From: Bacteroidota bacterium | GTDB taxonomy: Bacteria; Bacteroidota; Bacteroidia; Chitinophagales; Chitinophagaceae | Direction of reading: 5' to 3' | Assembly: GCA_018267615.1 (NCBI GenBank) | Contig: JAFDYD010000035.1 | Coordinates: 29,653-81,243, forward strand | DNA length: 51,591 bases | In this document: positions 8,693 through 17,938 of the stretch, in pieces | How positions within the stretch are numbered: the stretch's first letter is position 1 | How the letters are laid out: each line of letters starts with the position of its first letter | Made by a program: the position numbers and the translations under genes | Notes under the pieces: generated by a model | Seen by the model: only the letters and a program-made list of their open reading frames with translations | What the model was told of the DNA's origin: nothing | The model's database searches: none

Positions 8693-9976
8693 ATGAAAAT
8701 GAAAAACCTATCCATTCTGATCTCTCTTGCGGCCACTTTTCTTGCGGCAGGATGTGGTAAAATAGGAAAATCCCACAAGGGACTGCCGAATGATGGGCAG
8801 TTGCATGGCGTAGCTCCCGCCAGTAAATACAATCTTTCCAAACCTCCTGGCATGGTGTATATTCCACCTGGAACATTTCATATGGGTCCGAGTGACGAGG
8901 ATATGAATTATGCGTATACAGCGCGTAACAGGCAGGTTTCTATTAACGGATTTTGGATGGATGCAACTGAAATTACAAACAATGAATATCGTCAGTTTGT
9001 AAATTGGGTGAGAGACTCCACTGCGGCAACATTAATGCAATATGGTAAAGAAGTTGATGGAAAGTTTCAAGTTGATTGGAAAAAAGCACAGACAATAAAA
9101 TGGGGTGATAAAGCAACTACCGAAAAAATCGATCAGCTAATCGTAACTCCCGATAATCGAATTTTCGGAAAGAAGGAACTGGATCCAAGGAAGATGATTT
9201 ATCATTCTGAGACTTTCAATCTGAAAGAAGCTGCAAAAAAAGTAAACGAAAAAGAAGCACGTTCGAAATTTATCGAGACCAAAAATGTTCCTATTTATCC
9301 GGATACATTAGTTTGGGTTCGTGACTTCTCTTACTCTTATAATGAGCCGATGACCAAGAGATATTTTTCTCATCCTGCATTTGGTAATTATCCTGTAGTG
9401 GGTGTTAACTGGAATCAGGCATCAGTATTTTGTGAATGGAGAACTCAATATCTGAACTCATTTCTGGAAGGTCAGAAAAAAGCTACAGAATCAGATTTTC
9501 GGTTACCAACAGAATCTGAGTGGGAATATGCGTCACGTGGTGGTCGTTCTCAGTCTATGTTCCCATGGGGTAACTATTACCTGAGAAATAAGAAAGGATG
9601 TCTATTGGCTAACTTCAAGCCTGGACGTGGTAATTATCCTGAAGATGGAGCTTTCTATACTGCACGTGCTGATGCTTATTGGCCTAATGATTTTGGTTTG
9701 TATTGCATGGCCGGTAACGTTGCAGAATGGACTTCCTCTGTGTACTATGAAGGTGCGTACAACTTCCAACATGATATGAACCCTGACATTCGTTACAACG
9801 CCAAGGATTCCGATCCTCCTCGCATGAAGCGTAAGGTGATCCGCGGTGGCAGCTGGAAAGATGTAGGTTATTTCCTGCAAACCAGCACACGTACTTACGA
9901 ATATCAGGATACTGCAAAATCATACATCGGTTTCCGTTGCGTGATTGATTTGCCACCAACATTAGCCCGTAGGTAA
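8693..9976 (+). CDS. gldK: Gliding motility lipoprotein GldK (type IX secretion)
   Basis: Outer-membrane lipoprotein of the type IX secretion system, where GldK and GldN form the periplasmic ring associated with the outer membrane. The start at 8693 yields a canonical lipoprotein signal with the lipobox LAAGC and C21 as the lipidated cysteine; the frame can also start at 8645, which adds 16 residues before the signal. The mature part is a formylglycine-generating-enzyme-like (SUMF1) fold: PPGTFHMGPSDED near residue 55, DATEITNNEYRQFVNWV, RLPTESEWEYASRGG, and the C-terminal RGGSWKD and IGFRC motifs. It is first in gldKLMN, 129 bases before gldL. Confidence 0.93.
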   Translation: MKMKNLSILISLAATFLAAGCGKIGKSHKGLPNDGQLHGVAPASKYNLSKPPGMVYIPPGTFHMGPSDEDMNYAYTARNRQVSINGFWMDATEITNNEYRQFVNWVRDSTAATLMQYGKEVDGKFQVDWKKAQTIKWGDKATTEKIDQLIVTPDNRIFGKKELDPRKMIYHSETFNLKEAAKKVNEKEARSKFIETKNVPIYPDTLVWVRDFSYSYNEPMTKRYFSHPAFGNYPVVGVNWNQASVFCEWRTQYLNSFLEGQKKATESDFRLPTESEWEYASRGGRSQSMFPWGNYYLRNKKGCLLANFKPGRGNYPEDGAFYTARADAYWPNDFGLYCMAGNVAEWTSSVYYEGAYNFQHDMNPDIRYNAKDSDPPRMKRKVIRGGSWKDVGYFLQTSTRTYEYQDTAKSYIGFRCVIDLPPTLARR

Positions 9977-10105
9977 ATTATTCCTTGTTATAAAATTTTT
10001 TTAAATAAAACCCGTTATTGATTTTAACGATAAAAAAAATCAACTGGAAACTTATTTTCCAAAACCCTTACAAAACCTATTAAAAACAATTTTAAACTTA
10101 CAACT

Positions 10106-10873
10106 ATGGCCGGAGTTTCTAAATCAACTGAAAGACTCGTAAACGTAATAGTCTGCGTTGGTGCAGCAGTCGTAATTTTTGGTGCTTGGCAAAAAATTAC
10201 CCACCAGAGATTGGCTGACTTTTTCTTAACTGCAGGTTTGCTTACCGAAGCATTAATATTCATGGTATATGCATTTTTACCTCCTCCAGGAGCAGAGATG
10301 CATGCACTTGCTGAAGCATTGCCAAAATTGGCTGGTGGAAGCTCTGGAAATCCGGCGTTAGATAAAATGGATAAGATGTTGCAGGAAGCAGAAATCAACC
10401 CAACTACGTTAGGTAAGTTGAGCGAAGGTTTCAAAAAATTCGGCACTACAGTAGAAAAAATCAGTGATGTTTCAGGTGCTCTCGCTGCAACTAGCGATTA
10501 TACAAATAAAACTAAAGAAGCTGTTGTTGCTTTGGATAGCATGAAAAATGCTTACCAGGGCGCTACAACTACAATAGGTCATTTCAATAGCGCTGCTGAA
10601 AGCACTAAACAATTTCATAACCAGGTTCAGGTACTTACTAAAAACCTCGGTTCATTGAATGCTATTTATGAACTGGAATTGCAGGATACGAATAACCATC
10701 TTAAAGCTATGAATGGATTTTATTCTAATCTGGTTCAAGCTTCTGAAACAATGCAAGGCAGTGTAAATGATGCTAAGAAAACCCAAGAACAAATTGCGTT
10801 GTTGGCCAAAAACTTAGGTAACCTGAATCATGTATATGGCAATATGTTGAGTGCGATGCAAGGCAGACAATAA
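10106..10873 (+). CDS. gldL: Gliding motility protein GldL (T9SS motor subunit)
   Basis: Inner-membrane subunit that with GldM forms the proton-driven motor powering type IX secretion and gliding. Two transmembrane helices are near residues 10-28 and 37-57 (LADFFLTAGLLTEALIFMVYAFLPPP); the glutamate within the second helix (E48) matches the kind of residue needed for proton coupling in this family. The rest, from about residue 60, is a long cytoplasmic helical region rich in Ala, Asn and Lys. At 255 residues it has the family length. It lies between gldK and gldM, with 62 bases to gldM. Confidence 0.95.
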   Translation: MAGVSKSTERLVNVIVCVGAAVVIFGAWQKITHQRLADFFLTAGLLTEALIFMVYAFLPPPGAEMHALAEALPKLAGGSSGNPALDKMDKMLQEAEINPTTLGKLSEGFKKFGTTVEKISDVSGALAATSDYTNKTKEAVVALDSMKNAYQGATTTIGHFNSAAESTKQFHNQVQVLTKNLGSLNAIYELELQDTNNHLKAMNGFYSNLVQASETMQGSVNDAKKTQEQIALLAKNLGNLNHVYGNMLSAMQGRQ

Positions 10874-10935
10874 CCATATATCCAAATCCAAATAAGTAGA
10901 AAAACCCATTGTTCAAAAATTAAATTCTCACGATC

Positions 10936-12528
10936 ATGGCCTTACCTAAAGAGCCCCGGCAAAAGATGATCAATATGATGTATTTGGTGCTCACAGCATT
11001 GCTTGCACTGAATGTATCTGCAGAAATATTAAACGCTTTTAAAACCGTAAATGGTAGCATCGCGAAATCCAATGAAGTAATCGCGGAAAAAAACGATGTT
11101 ACTTATAAATCATTTGACGAAAAGTTAAAAGATCCGCAAACTATGGCTAATGCCCAGGTTTGGGCACCCAAAGCCAAAGAAGCACAAAAGCTCTCTGGTG
11201 AGCTTTACAACTACATTGAAACGTTAAAACAGACTTTGAAGAAAGAATCAGGTCTTGAAATGAAAGATGGTGTTGAAAGTTTCAGAGAAGCAGACTTGGA
11301 TGCTCCTACACGTTTGATGGACGAGCACGGTGAAGGAAAAAAATTATATGATGGTTTGAAACAATACAAGCAAAATATGCTTGCTATTATCAAACCGGAA
11401 GAATTTTCAAGTAGCCCGTTGGTGATGGATGGATTGAAAAAAGATAAAGCCGAATTTGAAAAACAATTACCGCTTGATCTTTCCATTCCTAAATCACAGT
11501 CAGGAAATAGTCTCACTGGAACAGAAGAACAAAAATGGACAACCAGCTATTTTCACATGACACCAACTATTGCGGCACTCACTATCTTGAGCAAATTTCA
11601 GAATGATATTAAAAATTCTGAATCTCAAATGGTTGATTACTTCCATAAAAAGATTGGTGAAGTGAAAGTAATATTTGACCAATTCCAGGTTTTGGCTCAG
11701 GCAAGTTCTAACTATGTAATGCCTGGCGATAAGCTTACTGTTACTGCTGGTGTTGGTGCTTTTAGTGCTGCTGCAAAACCTAAAATTTATATCAATGGAC
11801 AACTTCAGCCTATAACTGCTGACGGTACTGCCGAGTTCTCTACAACCGCTGAAAGCGCTGGTGATAAAACTGTAGATGTAAAAATCGAATATACTAAACC
11901 AGATGGTACAACAACAACAGTTAACAAGCCTGTGAAATATACTGTAGGTCTTCCTTCAGGCGCCTCTGTGTTCTTAGAAAAAATGAACGTTGTATATATC
12001 GGAGTTGAAAATCCATTGACGATTTCCGGTGGTAGTGTTGGTAGAGAAAAAGTGCATGTAACTTTTAGCAGCCCTGGTGCTACTCTTACAAATACTAACG
12101 GTGATCATTGGGTGATTAAACCAACTCAACAAGGTGAAGCTACATTGAACGTAAATGCAAATGGTAAAAACTTTCCTTTCAAACTCCGTGTTAAAAATCT
12201 TCCTCTCCCGGCAGGTTTTGTTGGAGCCAAAAAAGGCGGTGCGATACCTTCTGCAGAATTCAAAGCAATTGGTGGCTTGATCGCGAGATTGGAAGATTCA
12301 GATTTTGAAGCTCCATTCAAAGTTGTAAGCTATACTTTGGGCGCAATTGGTGGAGGTATTCCACAATACGTACAGGCTTCAAATGAAGGAAATAAATGGG
12401 GTGGAAGTGCTGGCGCAATAGTTGGACGAGCTACTCCTGGTACAAATGTCTTCTTTGATAATATCAGAGTCGTTGGTCCGGATGGCAAGCCTAGGGAAAT
12501 TGCACCTATGGTGTTCAGCCTTAAATAA
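10936..12528 (+). CDS. gldM: Gliding motility protein GldM (T9SS motor/periplasmic rod)
   Basis: Partner of GldL: one N-terminal helix in the inner membrane and a long periplasmic rod of four domains that reaches the GldK/GldN ring. The start MALPKEPRQKMINMMYLVLTAL is characteristic, with the single helix at about residues 11-30. A helical first domain (about 35-220) is followed by beta-rich domains; the final one, with GLIARLEDSDFEAPFKVVSYTL near residue 450 and PGTNVFFDNIRVVGPDG near the end, is the conserved GldM C-terminal domain. At 530 residues it is close to the usual 515-530. It is separated from gldN by 73 bases holding a stable hairpin. Confidence 0.95.
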   Translation: MALPKEPRQKMINMMYLVLTALLALNVSAEILNAFKTVNGSIAKSNEVIAEKNDVTYKSFDEKLKDPQTMANAQVWAPKAKEAQKLSGELYNYIETLKQTLKKESGLEMKDGVESFREADLDAPTRLMDEHGEGKKLYDGLKQYKQNMLAIIKPEEFSSSPLVMDGLKKDKAEFEKQLPLDLSIPKSQSGNSLTGTEEQKWTTSYFHMTPTIAALTILSKFQNDIKNSESQMVDYFHKKIGEVKVIFDQFQVLAQASSNYVMPGDKLTVTAGVGAFSAAAKPKIYINGQLQPITADGTAEFSTTAESAGDKTVDVKIEYTKPDGTTTTVNKPVKYTVGLPSGASVFLEKMNVVYIGVENPLTISGGSVGREKVHVTFSSPGATLTNTNGDHWVIKPTQQGEATLNVNANGKNFPFKLRVKNLPLPAGFVGAKKGGAIPSAEFKAIGGLIARLEDSDFEAPFKVVSYTLGAIGGGIPQYVQASNEGNKWGGSAGAIVGRATPGTNVFFDNIRVVGPDGKPREIAPMVFSLK

Positions 12529-12538
12529 TATTTACGAT

Positions 12539-12561
12539 TCCGCCACGTTAATAGTGGCGGA
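12539..12561 (+). promoter_or_regulatory. Intercistronic hairpin between gldM and gldN
   Basis: TCCGCCAC (12539-12546) pairs perfectly with GTGGCGGA (12554-12561) around a 7-base loop, a GC-rich stem in otherwise AT-rich sequence. No T run follows (CTTGTTTATAAG), so it is not a standard terminator. It could stabilise the upstream mRNA or partly attenuate before gldN; this is inference. Confidence 0.55.
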
Positions 12562-12601
12562 CTTGTTTATAAGACATATTAATTAGATAAAATTTTTCGC
12601 A

Positions 12602-13639
12602 ATGAAATACCGTGTTATCAGATTTTGTATGCTAATCGCAGTGGCTGCTTTTACAGTGGGGACATTGCATGCACAGGCTCCAGCCTCGAGAAAAAAGCAA
12701 AAGAGAACTACCACTAAAAAGAAAACCAATACAGATAAAAACAGTGCTAACAATGCAGCTGTAGCTCCTGCTAAAGATACTACAGCAAAACCTGTTGTTG
12801 TATTGGAAGCCGATATAAAACTGGATACTCCACGTAAGTCATTGCGTAATGATGCTGTGATTGAATTGAACCTGGTTAAAGATCGTACACCTCTTGCTTA
12901 TGAACATATTCGTGAAGATGATGCCGTTTATCGTCAGCGTATTTGGAGAGAATTGGACGTTCATGAAAAAATGAATTTGCCTTTTGTATACAAAGCTTCT
13001 GAAGACAACGGTAATCAAAGATTCATCAGCATACTTTTAAATCTTATTAAGAATGGTGAAGTAACGGCTTTTGATGCGAATGTTGACGACAGGTTTACTA
13101 CGCCGATAACGTTTAAACAAATAGCGGAGACGATGGTTGGAAAACCAAGGACTATTCAGATCCCCGATTTCGCGCAAGATCCAGATGGCTCAAAAGGATT
13201 GATGAAGGATACAACAATTGTAGATAATTTCAACCCTGATTTAGTAGAAAGATACGAGATCAAAGAAGAGTGGGTATTCGATAAAGAATCTTCACGTATG
13301 CATGTTCGCATTCTTGGTATCGCTCCAGAAAAAACAATTTATGAAGCTGACGGATCTGTAAGAGCATCATTCCCGATATTCTGGGTGTACTATCCCGATA
13401 CAAGACCAATGCTCGCTAAATACGAAGCATATAATGGAAAGAACTATGGATCGAGAATGAGCTGGGAAGAATTGTTTGAAACGCGCATGTTCTCCAGCCG
13501 AGTTATTAAGTCTACTATTGATAACCCAAGCGATCAGTTTATTGCTGGTTACGTAAAAGATCCAATCCTTCAATTGCTCGAAGGTGATAATATTAAAGAG
13601 AAAATCTTTAACTACGAACAAGACCTTTGGTCATACTAA
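12602..13639 (+). CDS. gldN: Gliding motility protein GldN (T9SS ring subunit)
   Basis: Periplasmic partner of GldK in the type IX secretion outer-membrane-associated ring. A signal peptide spans residues 1-25 (hydrophobic core ending in TLHAQA), followed by a low-complexity Lys/Thr/Ala-rich linker to about residue 70, including RKKQKRTTTKKK. The GldN domain then follows: AYEHIREDDAVYRQRIWRELD near 100, the motif MNLPF near 120, IKEEWVFDKESSRMHVRILGIAP near 220, and SWEELFETRMFSSRV near 295, which are typical of the family. It is the last gene of the operon and is followed by a strong terminator. The linker is lysine-rich, which looks lineage-specific rather than a frameshift. Confidence 0.94.
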   Translation: MKYRVIRFCMLIAVAAFTVGTLHAQAPASRKKQKRTTTKKKTNTDKNSANNAAVAPAKDTTAKPVVVLEADIKLDTPRKSLRNDAVIELNLVKDRTPLAYEHIREDDAVYRQRIWRELDVHEKMNLPFVYKASEDNGNQRFISILLNLIKNGEVTAFDANVDDRFTTPITFKQIAETMVGKPRTIQIPDFAQDPDGSKGLMKDTTIVDNFNPDLVERYEIKEEWVFDKESSRMHVRILGIAPEKTIYEADGSVRASFPIFWVYYPDTRPMLAKYEAYNGKNYGSRMSWEELFETRMFSSRVIKSTIDNPSDQFIAGYVKDPILQLLEGDNIKEKIFNYEQDLWSY

Positions 13640-13661
13640 TAAACTAAGTAAACTTCTAAGC

Positions 13662-13694
13662 AAAAAAGGCATCGTAATTTTACGATGCCTTTTT
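13662..13694 (+). terminator. Rho-independent terminator of gldKLMN
   Basis: GGCATCGTA (13668-13676) pairs with TACGATGCC (13681-13689) around a 4-base loop. The stem is preceded by six A and followed by five T, so it could act in both directions. It sits 22 bases after the gldN stop. Confidence 0.85.
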
Positions 13695-13830
13695 CGTTTT
13701 AGGGCTGTCCTTAATAATTTCTTATAGAATTCTGGACTCCTAGATTTTTTTTAAAATACACATGGCTACTATTGTTTAATAGAATTGTTTTACTACTTTT
13801 ACAACGGTTTTTCATAGGATATTGGATTTT

Positions 13831-13870
13831 AAAAACGGGGCTGGATGTCTATTCGGGCCCCTTTTATTTT
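13831..13870. terminator. Second hairpin, probable terminator for uvrC (bidirectional)
   Basis: GGGGC (13837-13841) pairs with GCCCC (13857-13861) around a 15-base loop, flanked by five A on the left and a T-rich tract on the right. Read on the minus strand it ends in CGTTTTT, about 20-60 bases past the uvrC stop at 13890, so it could end the uvrC transcript as well as back up the gldN terminator. Confidence 0.5.
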
Positions 13871-13889
13871 CTATCATGCGTGCCATTCT

Positions 13890-15728
13890 CTAAATATTTT
13901 TTCTTTCCTTTTTTTCTTCTCCTTTCTCATTTTTGAAATATTCTGTTATAATTTTTGCTTTAGAATTTCCAACCACGGCAGCTAAATCATTTTCCGAAGT
14001 CTGTTTGACTTTGTTTACAGACCGAAATGTTTTTAGCAAAAGATCCGCCGTGCCTTTGCCAATTCCGTCTATACGTTCCAGTTGGTTTTGAAAAGTACCC
14101 TGACTTCTTTTCAACCTGTGAAAATTGATCCCGAATCGATGCACTTCATCCCGGATCTTTCTGATCAGTTTAAGACTTTCACTGTCATACGGAAGTTTTA
14201 AAGATTCATTGTCTTCAGCGAAAAATATCTCCTCTTCATTTTTTGCCAACCCTACAAGCGTGAGCATACCCGTTAAGCCCAATTCCTCAATGCTTTCAAG
14301 AGCCGCATGTAATTGCCCCTTGCCCCCGTCAATAATTACCAGTTGGGGAAGTGATTGCTTCTCGTCCAATAATCGTTTATAGCGACGGTGAACAACTTCC
14401 TTCATTGTTGCAAAATCATTAATTCCTTTAACTGTTTTTACATTGAAATGGCGATAATCCTTTTTGCTTTCCACACCATTTTTGAAACACACCATTGCCG
14501 ACACTGGAAAACTTCCCTGAAAATTAGAATTGTCAAAGCATTCAATGTGTACTGGCAGCTCGGCTAATTGAAGGTCCTCCATCAGATGATATAGCAATTC
14601 TTTTCTGGCAGACTCCGATTTATCTCCGAGATGCAAAGCTTTTTTTCTGCGTAACTCATCGAGGAAATACATTACATTTTTTTGAGCCAGTTCTATTAAT
14701 TTTTTCTTGTCACCACCTTTGGGGATTGTAATTGTCAATTCCGGCTGCGGGTATTGAATCGAAAACGGAACTATTATTTCAGGAGCCTGGCTATTAAATG
14801 TGTCTCGCAATTGGGCTATTGAAAAAGTGAGTATCTCTTCATCTGTTTCTTCCAGATGATTCTCCACTTCTGTTGTATGCGTTTGCACCACTGTGCCATT
14901 TTGAACCATCAGGTAACTGACATATGCATGGCCATCTTTCCGCGAAAATGAAAATATATCGGCGTTGTTGATATGTTTATTTACAATAACAGATCTTGCC
15001 TGGTAGTTTTCAAGATGCTCTATTTTTTTTCTGATTAGCTCGGCTTTCTCGAATTCCATTTTTTCCGCCGAAATTTTCATTTCTTTTTTAAATTCAGAAA
15101 TGACAGGTCCAAGATTGCCTTTGAGGCTATTTTTTAAACGCCCTAATCCTTCTTTGTAATCTTCTTCAGTTTGGAAACCTTCACAAGGACCTTTGCAATT
15201 TCCCAAATGGTATTCGAGACAAACTTTAAACTTTTTTTTTCTGATATTATTTTCGGTCAGGTTTAGCTTGCACGTGCGCAATTGAATATTTGCACGAACA
15301 AAATCCAGCAATTCTCTAACCTTTGCCACTGAAGTAAATGGCCCAAGATATTCAGAACCATCTTCAATTTTTCTTCGGGTCAAAAAAATCCTGGGGAAGG
15401 GTTCATTCTTAATAACAATATAGGGATAACTCTTGTCGTCCTTTAAATTAATATTGAATCGCGGTTGAAACTGTTTGATCAAAGAATTCTCTAGCAGGAA
15501 TGCATCTTGTTCAGAATTGACGATCGTGAATTCAATCGAATGAATTCTTTGTACCAGTTCATGTGTTTTGTAAGTGGTAAAAGTTTTTGTGAAATAAGAA
15601 CTGACGCGTTTTTTTAAATTTTTGGCCTTCCCTACATATAACAAACTTTTTGCGTTGTCAAAATATTTGTAAATGCCTGGATCATTTGGAATAGTATGAG
15701 CGATATGTTGAAACTCTTTTTGCGTCAT
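13890..15728 (-). CDS. uvrC: Excinuclease ABC subunit UvrC
   Basis: Nucleotide excision repair nuclease that makes both incisions around a lesion after loading by UvrA and UvrB. Domains are in the expected order: GIY-YIG nuclease at about residues 13-90 (PGIYKYFDNAKSLLYVGKAKNLKKRV), a cysteine cluster near 150-180 (CLEYHLGNCKGPCEG), a UVR helical pair near 205-240 (EKMEFEKAELIRKKIEHLE), the RNase H-like UvrC domain (HIECFDNSNFQGSFPVSAMV and LVIIDGGKGQLHAA), and tandem helix-hairpin-helix motifs near 545-600 (LERIDGIGKGTADLL). The 612-residue length is standard. It begins 8 bases after the lipoprotein gene at 15737, so the two are probably co-transcribed. Confidence 0.97.
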   Translation of the reverse strand: MTQKEFQHIAHTIPNDPGIYKYFDNAKSLLYVGKAKNLKKRVSSYFTKTFTTYKTHELVQRIHSIEFTIVNSEQDAFLLENSLIKQFQPRFNINLKDDKSYPYIVIKNEPFPRIFLTRRKIEDGSEYLGPFTSVAKVRELLDFVRANIQLRTCKLNLTENNIRKKKFKVCLEYHLGNCKGPCEGFQTEEDYKEGLGRLKNSLKGNLGPVISEFKKEMKISAEKMEFEKAELIRKKIEHLENYQARSVIVNKHINNADIFSFSRKDGHAYVSYLMVQNGTVVQTHTTEVENHLEETDEEILTFSIAQLRDTFNSQAPEIIVPFSIQYPQPELTITIPKGGDKKKLIELAQKNVMYFLDELRRKKALHLGDKSESARKELLYHLMEDLQLAELPVHIECFDNSNFQGSFPVSAMVCFKNGVESKKDYRHFNVKTVKGINDFATMKEVVHRRYKRLLDEKQSLPQLVIIDGGKGQLHAALESIEELGLTGMLTLVGLAKNEEEIFFAEDNESLKLPYDSESLKLIRKIRDEVHRFGINFHRLKRSQGTFQNQLERIDGIGKGTADLLLKTFRSVNKVKQTSENDLAAVVGNSKAKIITEYFKNEKGEEKKERKNI

Positions 15729-15736
15729 GATTATTT

Positions 15737-16327
15737 TTATTCACTGTCATCCCAAACTATTTTTAAATGATTTGTTGATTGCGGTTGATTAAGCGGTTGA
15801 ATCAATGAAACGATCTCAAAACTTTTTTTTGCTCTCCAATACATCTTTTTCACTATTGTGGTATCATTCCGTGTAATATTTTTTTCCATATATAGACTCC
15901 GAACTTTGTCAAAACCACTGGTACGATTTGCCAATACATCAACTCTTCTCAATTGTAATGTGTCACTTTTTGTTGAATAGGTAAATGTCAGCGATTGGGT
16001 AGTTTGGTCCAGAAAAGAACTTTCCGAAAACTCCTTTTCGAATTTTGCGGAATCTTTGAGTTCTGGTGGTAAGAATTCTTGCGCGAGTATATTAAAGTCT
16101 TCCAGTTTGATAAATCCAGAATCTCTTTTGCCATTTACCGTAACATATTTCATCATTTTTAGCGGCAAAGAATCTACATATGAGATTTCACTTTGTATGT
16201 AATCTGCTATTGGGAAGAATTCTTTTTTTTCAACTTTAGCAGCAGTCGTAGTCTTTTGTTCATGATTTTTGCAAGCCGACAACCAAGTGAAAATTGAGAT
16301 AATGATAATCTGAACGTAGTTTTTCAT
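15737..16327 (-). CDS. Predicted lipoprotein of unknown function
   Basis: A 196-residue protein with a lipoprotein signal: hydrophobic core IIIISIFTWLSAC with C19 as the lipidated cysteine. The following Lys/Glu/Thr-rich stretch (KNHEQKTTTAAKVEKKE) is a tether. The folded part (about 40-196) alternates beta-type segments with Ser/Thr/Asp and includes TQSLTFTYSTKSDTLQLRRVD and TTIVKKMYWRAKKSFEIVSLI; nothing in it matches a family I can name. Similar small lipoproteins sit next to repair or housekeeping genes in this phylum, but I infer no link to DNA repair from its place 8 bases upstream of uvrC. Confidence 0.75.
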   Translation of the reverse strand: MKNYVQIIIISIFTWLSACKNHEQKTTTAAKVEKKEFFPIADYIQSEISYVDSLPLKMMKYVTVNGKRDSGFIKLEDFNILAQEFLPPELKDSAKFEKEFSESSFLDQTTQSLTFTYSTKSDTLQLRRVDVLANRTSGFDKVRSLYMEKNITRNDTTIVKKMYWRAKKSFEIVSLIQPLNQPQSTNHLKIVWDDSE

Positions 16328-16477
16328 AAAATAAAATTACAGATTTGATGGCCTTTAAAAAGCAAAAAAATTGTTTCAACCTTTCTGCATACTTTCAGAA
16401 TTATTGGTTGTATGAATTTGAATTAATTTAAAACGTTGGATTTTATTTAATCCGGATTGCAATGCAAATGTAGTTTT

Positions 16478-17896
16478 TTAGCGGATAGTTTTGCTCACGC
16501 CGATTTTGATACCATATTCCATCAGGTTTTCCTTGAATGGATATTTGTTGGTGTATGTCGAGAGAAGCTGATAACGGAATTGTGGACCAAGTTGCCAACG
16601 CAATCCGCCTATTTGGTAAGATAAAAATGCTTCCAATCCTCCGTTTATATTCCATCTTCTGAAAAGAGAAGGTTCTTTAGTATAATTGAGATAATCTGTA
16701 GTAAGCAAATAAGAATTTCTATTCAGCAGATAAGTGGGTTGAATCGTTCCTGCAACATTAAATTGTAATTTTCCATTTCCTATTACTCTCATTTCAAGTC
16801 CAATTGGAACTGATAGCTGATAATATTTATTCTGCAAGTTCTCTCTCGACTTGCCGCCGAAATTACGAACGTTGGTATAGCCGGTAATTGAATCAGCGAG
16901 ATAGCCATAATAAGAATTCAGCGTAATCGTTGCCAGTTCAGGGTTTGCTGAGAACGCTTTTATAATATACCTGCTGTAATTGAATTGGAATCCTGCTTTT
17001 AATGTAAGATTGCGAGTAAGTTTGTATAGCATGCTTCCACCGACTTCATAACCGACAGCCGGCGTGTGGTCAACGAAATCATTTACGTTGCCAAAATGTA
17101 TCAAAGCGATCGGCACATTTTGTATCGTCGATTTGATCCGCGAGTAATCAACACCAGATAGCTTACGATAATTTACAGTTGGAGAAACATATAACTGAAG
17201 ATTGAACCTATGCTGCTTTACAGGCGTCAAATGTTGTGTAGCATTTTCCTGGAGCCAGTTGATCTGTTTTTTATCTGACTCATTGTACGTTTCAATATTT
17301 TCCTTACGTAGATCCCTAACCGAAATTTGGGCAGCTTTGTCTGACGCTTCAGTAAGATCAGGACTTATTTCCTGCGGAGTTTTTTCAAGCACACTGTTAT
17401 TGAAAACGCGTCTTAAATTTTCAGAGGAGGATAATGTTGCTGTGGAATTAGCACTTGGAATATCGATATAATTATAATTGTCGGATGGAGCAGGTGTTTT
17501 ATTTTCCTGCTGATCCGGTACTATGTCAACCGAAGTAAATTGATTTATATTTTCACTGCCATTGTCTGATCGTGATGATGGAGCCTGAACAAAACTTTCC
17601 TTATTAAATGCCTTGAAACTTGTAGTCGCGTCAGCAGAACTTGGTTTTTGTGTAATTCCAAGAACTGACTTTTTCGTAGAAGCCAAATGCTTAGCAGGTG
17701 TTAATAGTTCTTTTCCTGCGATTATTAAAAAGCCAATGATCAAAACAGACATGCCCGCAATAAAACGTCTTCTTTTTGTGTGCAGGGAATTATAAATTCC
17801 TTTCCACGCCTTTTCAGAAGGGTACATTTTATATTGATCCGTCTTTTGCCTGATCAGTTTTTCAAAATCATCATTATAGAACTTTCTGTCCATCAT
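16478..17896 (-). CDS. Membrane-anchored outer-membrane beta-barrel protein paired with an ECF sigma factor
   Basis: A 472-residue protein of unusual layout. Residues 1-43 are charged and end in MYPSEKAWKGIYNSLHTKRRR, which looks like a cytosolic segment with a conserved W-x-x-I pattern. Residues 45-60 form one hydrophobic helix (FIAGMSVLIIGFLIIAG). Residues 65-220 are a Ser/Asn/Thr-rich linker. From about residue 222 (HRFNLQLYVSPTVNYRKL) to the end, amphipathic strands with Tyr/Gly/Asn resemble a PorT-like (OMP_b-brl) barrel. The frame opens with TTG at 17902; ATG at 17896 or 17893 is more likely. It starts 42 bases after the sigma gene stop. I infer an anti-sigma or sensor role from layout and neighbour only. 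Confidence 0.7.
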   Translation of the reverse strand: MMDRKFYNDDFEKLIRQKTDQYKMYPSEKAWKGIYNSLHTKRRRFIAGMSVLIIGFLIIAGKELLTPAKHLASTKKSVLGITQKPSSADATTSFKAFNKESFVQAPSSRSDNGSENINQFTSVDIVPDQQENKTPAPSDNYNYIDIPSANSTATLSSSENLRRVFNNSVLEKTPQEISPDLTEASDKAAQISVRDLRKENIETYNESDKKQINWLQENATQHLTPVKQHRFNLQLYVSPTVNYRKLSGVDYSRIKSTIQNVPIALIHFGNVNDFVDHTPAVGYEVGGSMLYKLTRNLTLKAGFQFNYSRYIIKAFSANPELATITLNSYYGYLADSITGYTNVRNFGGKSRENLQNKYYQLSVPIGLEMRVIGNGKLQFNVAGTIQPTYLLNRNSYLLTTDYLNYTKEPSLFRRWNINGGLEAFLSYQIGGLRWQLGPQFRYQLLSTYTNKYPFKENLMEYGIKIGVSKTIR

Positions 17897-17938
17897 TGTC
17901 AATCGTTTTGGGTTCTATATTCATAGGATAAAAGGTTT

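Noticed and set aside
9602..9962. Two 92-residue antisense frames inside gldK
   Set aside because: Shadows of a strongly conserved gene in other frames; no start signals or family features.
16438..16453. GGATT/AATCC hairpin past the barrel protein gene as a terminator
   Set aside because: A five-base AT-rich stem with only four T following on the minus strand; too weak to call.
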